Source: Epiperipatus broadwayi | Taxonomy: Eukaryota; Onychophora; Udeonychophora; Euonychophora; Peripatidae | Direction: 5' to 3' | DNA length: 64,000 nt | NCBI GenBank assembly: GCA_028023455.1 | Contig: JAQFVV010006271.1 | Coordinates: 3,184,673 to 3,248,672 of the forward strand | Shown: positions 57,401-64,000 of the stretch, in pieces | Layout of the letters: each line of letters starts with the position of its first letter | How positions within the stretch are numbered: the stretch's first letter is position 1 | Translations under genes and position numbers: made by a program | The notes under the pieces: model-generated | The model's database searches: none | Told to the model about the DNA's origin: nothing | What the model saw: the letters and a program-made list of their open reading frames with translations, nothing else

Positions 57401-59237
57401 TAAATTTCACATACCCCCCAAAATAACAATAATAGCAAAAGCATTTAAATAAACATATATAAAATCATCTGATCTCAATCTCTACTCCCAAAATAATACA
57501 ATGGTAATTATAACGTGAATTAATTTTAAAATAGATGATATACATGATACACTACAAAAAATAAATTATTTTCCTTTTTTTCCTTTTTAAGAAAATGTCC
57601 TACACACATAAATAGTGAATAATAATAAAAAAGTATACTTATATAAAGTTCTTTGGCAAGTATCCTCCAATTCCTGGTTTCCATTTTTTTCTTTGTTCCT
57701 TTCCTCCATAATTGATTTATATGAGCACATAAGTCTTTGTAGCAAAAAGTTCTTTTGATAGGGTTTGATTCCTTTGGCATTATATAAACAATTTGTATGC
57801 TGTTGAAAGAGTTCCTCAATTTTAAGTTTATGCAGATTTAAGTTAAATAGCATTCGTTTAAAATTTTCACAATATCAGTCTGTTTTTGATTGTCTTTTTT
57901 CATCTTTGAATTCATTTTATATGTTTAAATTGACTTACATATATATCAAACTTCTGAGTTTTAAATTTTACTATTTGCTGATACAATTATGATTATTGGT
58001 TAATTGCTGGAGATTAAAATGTGCGCAAATTTAAAATTTATTCACTACACATTGTCTTTTCTTAAGACAATGATAGATTTAGCCAAGTTATTCTTAAAAG
58101 ACAAAACGTAACAAAAAACGATTTTAAATTTTATAAGACAGCTTTTCTCAGTGAATGCAAGAAAAAACTTGTAAAAAGAAAGCTTCAAATATAAGAGAGA
58201 ATCCCCTGTTCTTCTGTTAACACAGAGGTTTTATAGAGAAAATCCATCTGGTCTCATTTTTTTCTTAATTAATTGACTTGTTCTTTTTTCTCTATTAATT
58301 TTAACCTTTTTGTTCTTTTAGATAAACAGGCCCACTTCACATCTGTATTTTAAACAGATGACCACAATTAATTTTACAATTCAACAGGTATAATTGCCAA
58401 TTAATTTTTGACATTTCACAGACTATCATCGTTAATTGTCCATTCAAATTCCTTGGTGAGATTTATATTATTTAAATGCCTTGATAATTGACTATGTAAT
58501 ATAACACTTGAAAACTACACTAAAAGTAAATAACATAAAAAGCTTTCTTACTTTTTCCATTAAATAATGAAACAAAATATATTTTATAGCCAGTTTCAAA
58601 CTCAGACTTTGAATTAAATTTGGCTGCTAATATTAAACTTGTTAAAATGATTTAATTTCTTATTTAAAGATTGATTTACAACATGACAATGATTGATTAT
58701 TCATTGTGAATTTTACAATTAAGATCCACAATTAAATTATACACACACACGTTGCATATATACATTTCTTTAAATTGACTGATTTAATGTTTTAAACTTT
58801 ATTTATTACAACTATTATACCTATATTTTCATTATTTTTTCATTTACTTTCATGAATTATTTATTTCTCATGTAATATAAAATAATGTCCATTCATTTTC
58901 ACTCTCTAACACAGTTTTAAGAGTTACACATCTCTTCCCTTTTCTCAGTCAACCTATCACCAAATGTATAAATCTGCTTTTCTACATATGTTTTTAATAT
59001 TAACTTGACCCATAAATAAAATATCTTTTGGTAGAAACATCTTTACAATAAATTTTTAGATTACTTACTAAGTCAAATATATGCAATCCCTTATAAATAT
59101 GGGTTCAAACTTAGTCTTTGCTAATTCTTTTCTTATTAAAAGGAAAAAAATACATACATTATGAGGAAAATTTGTTTATTGAACCCTATCTTGCTTATTT
59201 CACTCCAAAACTGGAGTCTTGGACAAATCCAAGGGCT

Positions 59238-59240
<3 letters not shown>
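54488..59240 (-). repeat. E4 5' LTR, 4753 bp
   Basis: Partner of 47664-52503; same termini. Minus frames at 57526-57853 recur in the left LTR, but their differences are mostly amino-acid-changing and one copy is shifted, so no conserved protein is indicated. Confidence 0.88.

Positions 59241-59330
<90 letters not shown>
59241..59330. repeat. (AT)n microsatellite at E4 right flank
   Basis: 90 bp of AT dinucleotide starting exactly at the E4 LTR end (CA at 59240). Confidence 0.95.
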
Positions 59331-59333
<3 letters not shown>

Positions 59334-62300
59334 ACCCTCATTTTTAGGTAATATATAGTAATAATAAATTGTTCTAGCTCAGGTAAATAATTATTCTCAT
59401 CTAAAAAAATGTATTTAATCTATAATAAATATATTCTCCAATACTATAAGTATTAAATTAGCTCTAATTAATAAATAATATTATGGTTCAGTTTCATAAA
59501 TTAAATAAATAAATACCTAATAAAAATCATGAGACTATGAAGTGAGTTTACATGTGGCAAAACGAATACATTGAGTCAATATCCCATAGGATACTATCTC
59601 AATGGCATAAGAATATTATCCTCCCTCTTATTATCGTAAATATTAAACCTATTTCTTCAATAACTACTTAATTAATTAAAATTATCTCAATAAAACATTA
59701 TTCATCTCTTTATTTACATAATCTAGCTCAAATAATCTCAGGTTCTTTTAAAATAATTCTTGGTAATTATATTATCTGTAATCAAGCATGATAAGGGATT
59801 TAATATCATTCCTAACTACAATGACTAATACTAATAATAAATAAATAATAATAACAATAATAATAATCTTCAATGTATAATTTAATCTTCTATTTTTATA
59901 TATAATCTTAAATAAATATGTGGCATAGTCTTATAATCTGAAAATATGTGGCAAGTAAAATAATACTATAATCCTGTGTAAATATTTTATAGTTATTCTA
60001 TGACCATAATAATGATATGATAAATGAAGTTTCTTAAAGAAAATCATATCAATAAAATATTATAACTCTTAAATAATAGTTTTATTTATGTTGTGCAAAT
60101 ATTATATCTTAATTCAAATTTTTTGTGATTATGTAACTCTGATGTGGAGAAATTGAGTCAACACCAAGATTTATCAAACAAACTTAACAAATTTTATTAA
60201 CAACTTCAACAATAAATTATATACATTATTTGCTTCATTAATGAACTTTATCTAGTTACATTTCCTGTACTTTTCAAAAATAAATTAAACAAAAAACAAT
60301 TTGGGATGTGAAACATTATTTTATAAAAAATATCTATGATTAAAATGTTATCATAGTATATCTCTATTACATCTTCATTAAGTTCATAAGTTTAAAATAT
60401 TAGATAAAATTAATCACTCTACTATTCATCTATTACTGGTACTTAATCCTTTTAAAATAATTTAATACATCATGTAGTCCTTCCCAACTTAAGAAGAACA
60501 TGAATAAATTTAATTAACAACATAGCGATTAAAGTAGATTGCTTACTAATTATTAATTTAATATCAGATAGAATAAATGTGCTAGTGTATCGTTATTACA
60601 AAATAACCTTTAGAAAACTTATGATTATTTATATTTTTTACACGATTTAATTTTATCGTTTTACTTATCAAAAAATATGCATCATAAGTAAGTCTTTAAA
60701 AAAATACTTAATAATTAATCAATATCTTTATCAACCTACTTTGCTTATTACTTATCCATCTTTATAAAAAAATAATCAATTTTAAATATGAAAAGGTTTT
60801 ATGATTCTTTTACTAACAAACCATATTATTGTAATCTTTGTATTTATTTCTAGCTTTACTCCAAATAATATAACCCATCTTATCCTCCTCAATAACAATC
60901 CCACACTTCCAAACTTATTCATCACTTCATGTTTTAAATGCAATCCTACACAATGTGATACGATAAATTTTGATAGTGAACAGATGTGTAGGTATATGGA
61001 ATAACTAAAGTTTTAATTCAGTAATATCTCTATTAGATAGTCATCATGATAACAATGTATAAAATGAGGTATGATTTATTTGTCTAATAACCTCCACTAC
61101 TATATATAATGTCCAGGCTATTTATTCAGCTCTATGGAACATTCAACTTCAACACACATAAAACAGTGCCAAGGAAAATATACAAGCTATAGGGCTAAGT
61201 TATCTATACTTTCATAATCATCATTATTGATTACCCTTATTCCCATATAAATAAACCCTGCATAAAATATTACCTTGGTTTCATTTAACTTACTACCAAT
61301 CCACTATCCTTATAACTTCCTTAGAGATCTATCACTCTACATCGCTAAAATTCTTCCCACATTTTTATAACAATAAATAAATGTGCATATAAATAATGAA
61401 CTAACTGCTCAATAAGAAAAGATTACTTCATTTCTTTGATAACTCTTAGACCAACTTATAAATAATCAGCATTGATATAACACTTTAATCACTTACAATA
61501 AATACTAAGTTCAGTTAAGATAGAATCATATACTTATATTCCCAGTACGTTAAAATATACCTATAATATAAAATAAAAGTATGCATATTTAAAAAAAATA
61601 AACTTGTCTAATCTATGTGTATGCATTATGTTTTGATATACGTTCTCACACATCCACATAAAATGGCATATTTTGACTATTTAAAAAAAAAAAATACATT
61701 ATAAAATCATTAATATTTTTTACAATTATTACCATAAATAATATCTCCACTGGTCACTTATTTGACCTTTCTGGTTCACGAACTAAATAAACATTATATA
61801 TTATATCATTTATTCCACATTATCACATTTAAAATATTAAGTCTTTTTAAAACTATTAAATATTTTTTATAAGAATCTAAACAATATGTTAGTAAGTAGT
61901 TTAATTATTTTTATGTTCTTTTCCTACCTCTAGTCTATGAATAAGCATTAACTAAAGATTAGTAAAATAATTTGAAAAGACCATATTTATGACAAAAAGA
62001 AAATTCCAGTGATAACAGTTCATTAAAAAAAGAATGTTCAATTTTCCACTCTTCAGCACTTGTTGACAAAATCTTTGTTTGATGCCAAAACCATGCATGC
62101 TCCAATGGTTCCACTATCTAAGACAGAAATGAATAATAATGTTCCAAAATAAAACTATGGTAAGTTGATATTACAATATCTGGATTGATTAAAAATAACC
62201 ATAGATTTATTTCTAAAAGTTTATAAAATAATAATTCACAAAAAATAATTATTGAAAGTATTTTTTTAAACTATCATATAACAAAATAATTTCAGAAGTT

Positions 62301-64000
62301 CTGCTCCTTGTATTCAAATATACCAATGGTTTATATTCTCTGACACAGCAATAAGATTTAGTGTTCCTCAATATTTTCTATGTAGGTAAAGATTTCCATA
62401 AATACTTTTAATATATTTTGTATGACTAGCATACATTAATTACTAATAGGATAATTTTAATTACCTACTTTTCAATAAGGTATAAAATATTCTAATAATG
62501 ATCTTAATTTTTTTAGATCTTTTAAATCATAGTTTTAAAATATATTACTAAATATTTCTTCATAAAGAAATATTTCAGCGTCTTAAAATCATTCTTTTAT
62601 CAATTTTACATTTTTTTAAAATTTACCATCTTATTTTTTAAAAATAAGCTCTCCAAATAAAAGCATTTTCATATTTTTACTTTCCACTTCTGATGAACTT
62701 TTCTAAATCTTCTCTGTGATGTCCAACTTACTAGACTCCATAGCAAAGTAAAATTATTAATTATGACAGGCAAAATTCTGTGCCCAATGGAAAAATCATA
62801 ATTCTGATATTTTCCACATAAACTAAAATTTAATAATGGTTGATTCATGTTTAATGCGATGTTAAAATTTGGCTTAATAAATTAGCAGGTAAGGAATTAC
62901 TTAGCTTTTAGTTCAGCATGTCTGTATTATACAATCCTTATAATAAATTATTGTATTTTCATTTTGGAACTAAAAATTTATATAATTGACTATTAATGGT
63001 ACACTTAGTTAACCGAAGTAATCGTTATAGTTATAACAATAGTAGACCTCGAGATTAATTGTTCTCCCATTTTTACACCTGAATAAACTACTCTCATGAT
63101 TGGTTAATTAAACAATGCTTATTGTATTTATCCCTGACCAACAATGCTGCATTAAAATTAAAAAATAAATGATGATTTATCTAATATTTATTATTTATTA
63201 TATTATTTAATTCTTAGTTAATTTTCATATTTTATTTACACATACCAAACACTTTAAAACAACTTTTAAAATAATATCATAATATTTATTATTACTTTTA
63301 GCCTTCTTTTAAAAACAGTTATTTTTCAAAACAAAATAAAAATCTAATGTTACTTATTACATTAGTTTTAAAACCCAACTTAATATTTATAACAGCTAAT
63401 ATTATTTTTATTCTGGGATAGACAAATATAATATTTTAAAATTTAACATTAGAATTTTTAAAACAGTTTTGCAATTTTACTAAAAAAAACTCCGCAAGCA
63501 CATGTCAGATGATTTACAAAATAAATGAAATGCTTATCATTTAACTGAAAATAAAATAAATGATTTAATTTACAAAATATTATATAAAAATGATATTATA
63601 GCAAAATTTAGAATAATTGTTTTAATATTATAAAATGGAATATACAATTGTCTCCCATATTATCACTTTTAATTAAATGATTGAATTATTAAATATAATT
63701 ATTATTATTAAATAGTCTATTTATTTAACTTTAATTTATTATTTGTTAAACTTTACTTTAAACATTTATTTGCAAGTCTTATTAATGCAGTATTTATTAT
63801 GGCCAGTTTTTCCAACCATACAATATTATAATTTATCTTTAGTTAACTGTTTTTTTAAAATCTAAACACAAGATTATGCAGTAAATATTTTTATTTTCTC
63901 TAACTAGATTTTTAAAAGATCATCAACACATTATATACATCATACCCTTAAATAGCTTTTACATTTAAAATTTTTTAGTAAGTTGATACAAACAATTCAT
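59331..64000. other. AT-rich DNA, no recognisable gene
   Basis: Nothing recognised apart from the weak candidate at 60801-61004. Composition and stop density are uniform. No element ends or tandem repeats were seen. Confidence 0.5.
60801..61004 (+). CDS. Weak candidate: small secreted Cys-containing peptide or exon
   Basis: A 67-codon ATG frame. Residues 1-20 are strongly hydrophobic (MILLLTNHIIVIFVFISSFT), signal-peptide-like. The C-terminal third has four cysteines with spacing C-x2-C-x4-C-x11-C (CFKCNPTQC...MC), reminiscent of the start of a Ly6-type three-finger domain. TGTAG|GTATAT near 60985-60996 could be a 5' splice site. No partner exon was found, and hydrophobic frames arise by chance in AT-rich DNA. 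Most likely not a gene. Confidence 0.15.
   Translation: MILLLTNHIIVIFVFISSFTPNNITHLILLNNNPTLPNLFITSCFKCNPTQCDTINFDSEQMCRYME

Larger units (their letters stand above)
47664..59240 (-). mobile_element. E4: LTR retrotransposon with giant LTRs, about 11.6 kb
   Basis: Direct repeats 47664-52503 and 54488-59240 (about 4.8 kb each) enclose only about 2 kb. The minus-strand order is correct for a retrotransposon: primer site adjoining the right repeat (54485), coiled-coil gag-like region, polypurine tract adjoining the left repeat (52515-52504). Both flanks are (AT)n and a 4-bp ATAT duplication is consistent. No protease, RT, RNase H or integrase exists inside, so it must depend on another element's enzymes. 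LTR divergence is clearly greater than in E1 and E2. Confidence 0.85.

Noticed and set aside
57526-57853. Overlapping minus frames in the E4 right LTR, partly repeated in the left LTR
   Set aside because: Differences between the two LTR copies mostly change amino acids and one copy is frameshifted, so there is no sign of selection for a protein.
47664-59240. Simple segmental duplication of a 4.8-kb block
   Set aside because: Primer site and polypurine tract sit exactly at the inner edges, and (AT)n with ATAT sits at the outer edges, which fits an LTR element better.

Overview
The window is AT-rich eukaryotic, almost certainly animal (invertebrate-type), intergenic DNA. No host gene could be recognised. 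The evidence is long introns-or-desert AT-rich sequence, many long (AT)n tracts, an (ATT)81 tract, Ty3/Gypsy LTR retrotransposons primed by a tRNA-Lys-like primer site, and an endonuclease-bearing Penelope-like element. The phylum cannot be fixed from sequence alone. Roughly half to two thirds of the window is transposable element.

Layout. 1-6440: featureless AT-rich DNA with an (AT)n palindrome at 2764-2840. 6544-16807 (E1, + strand): complete Gypsy element with about 2.49 kb LTRs, gag-protease-RT-RNase H-integrase, broken by three TGA codons and three A-run indels. 16808-18283: two fold-back (palindromic) elements joined to E1 and to each other by (AT)n tracts. 19064-23105 (E3, + strand): older Gypsy relative reduced to LTRs and a decayed gag. 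24065-24960: small tandem duplications. 25692-36216 (E2, - strand): second complete Gypsy element with about 2.64 kb LTRs and three in-frame stops. 36217-43240: mostly featureless, with (ATT)81, a long (AT)n and a 453-bp tandem duplication. 43272-43523: a short member of the fold-back family and back-to-back AT-centred palindromes. 43504-46985 (- strand): tandem Penelope-like copies, one nearly full length (RT plus GIY-YIG) and one 5'-truncated, with a hammerhead-like motif in both repeated ends. 47664-59240 (E4, - strand): LTR element with LTRs of about 4.8 kb enclosing only about 2 kb, which encodes just a broken coiled-coil gag-like protein. 59241-64000: (AT)n then featureless AT-rich DNA with one weak candidate secreted-peptide exon.

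How the parts fit. E1, E2 and E3 share a Gag capsid domain. E1, E2 and E4 share a tRNA-Lys(CUU)-like primer site, and E2 and E4 share a G6 polypurine tract. E1, E2 and E4 all sit in (AT)n microsatellites, E2 and E4 with ATAT duplications. This suggests one Gypsy lineage with unusually long LTRs, a preference for (TA)n targets and non-autonomous derivatives (E3, E4). A second theme is that (AT)n tracts lie at the centre of palindromes whose arms are inverted copies of the neighbouring element end. All coding regions appear inactive as they stand. No host regulatory system, CRISPR array, rRNA or intact tRNA gene was seen.
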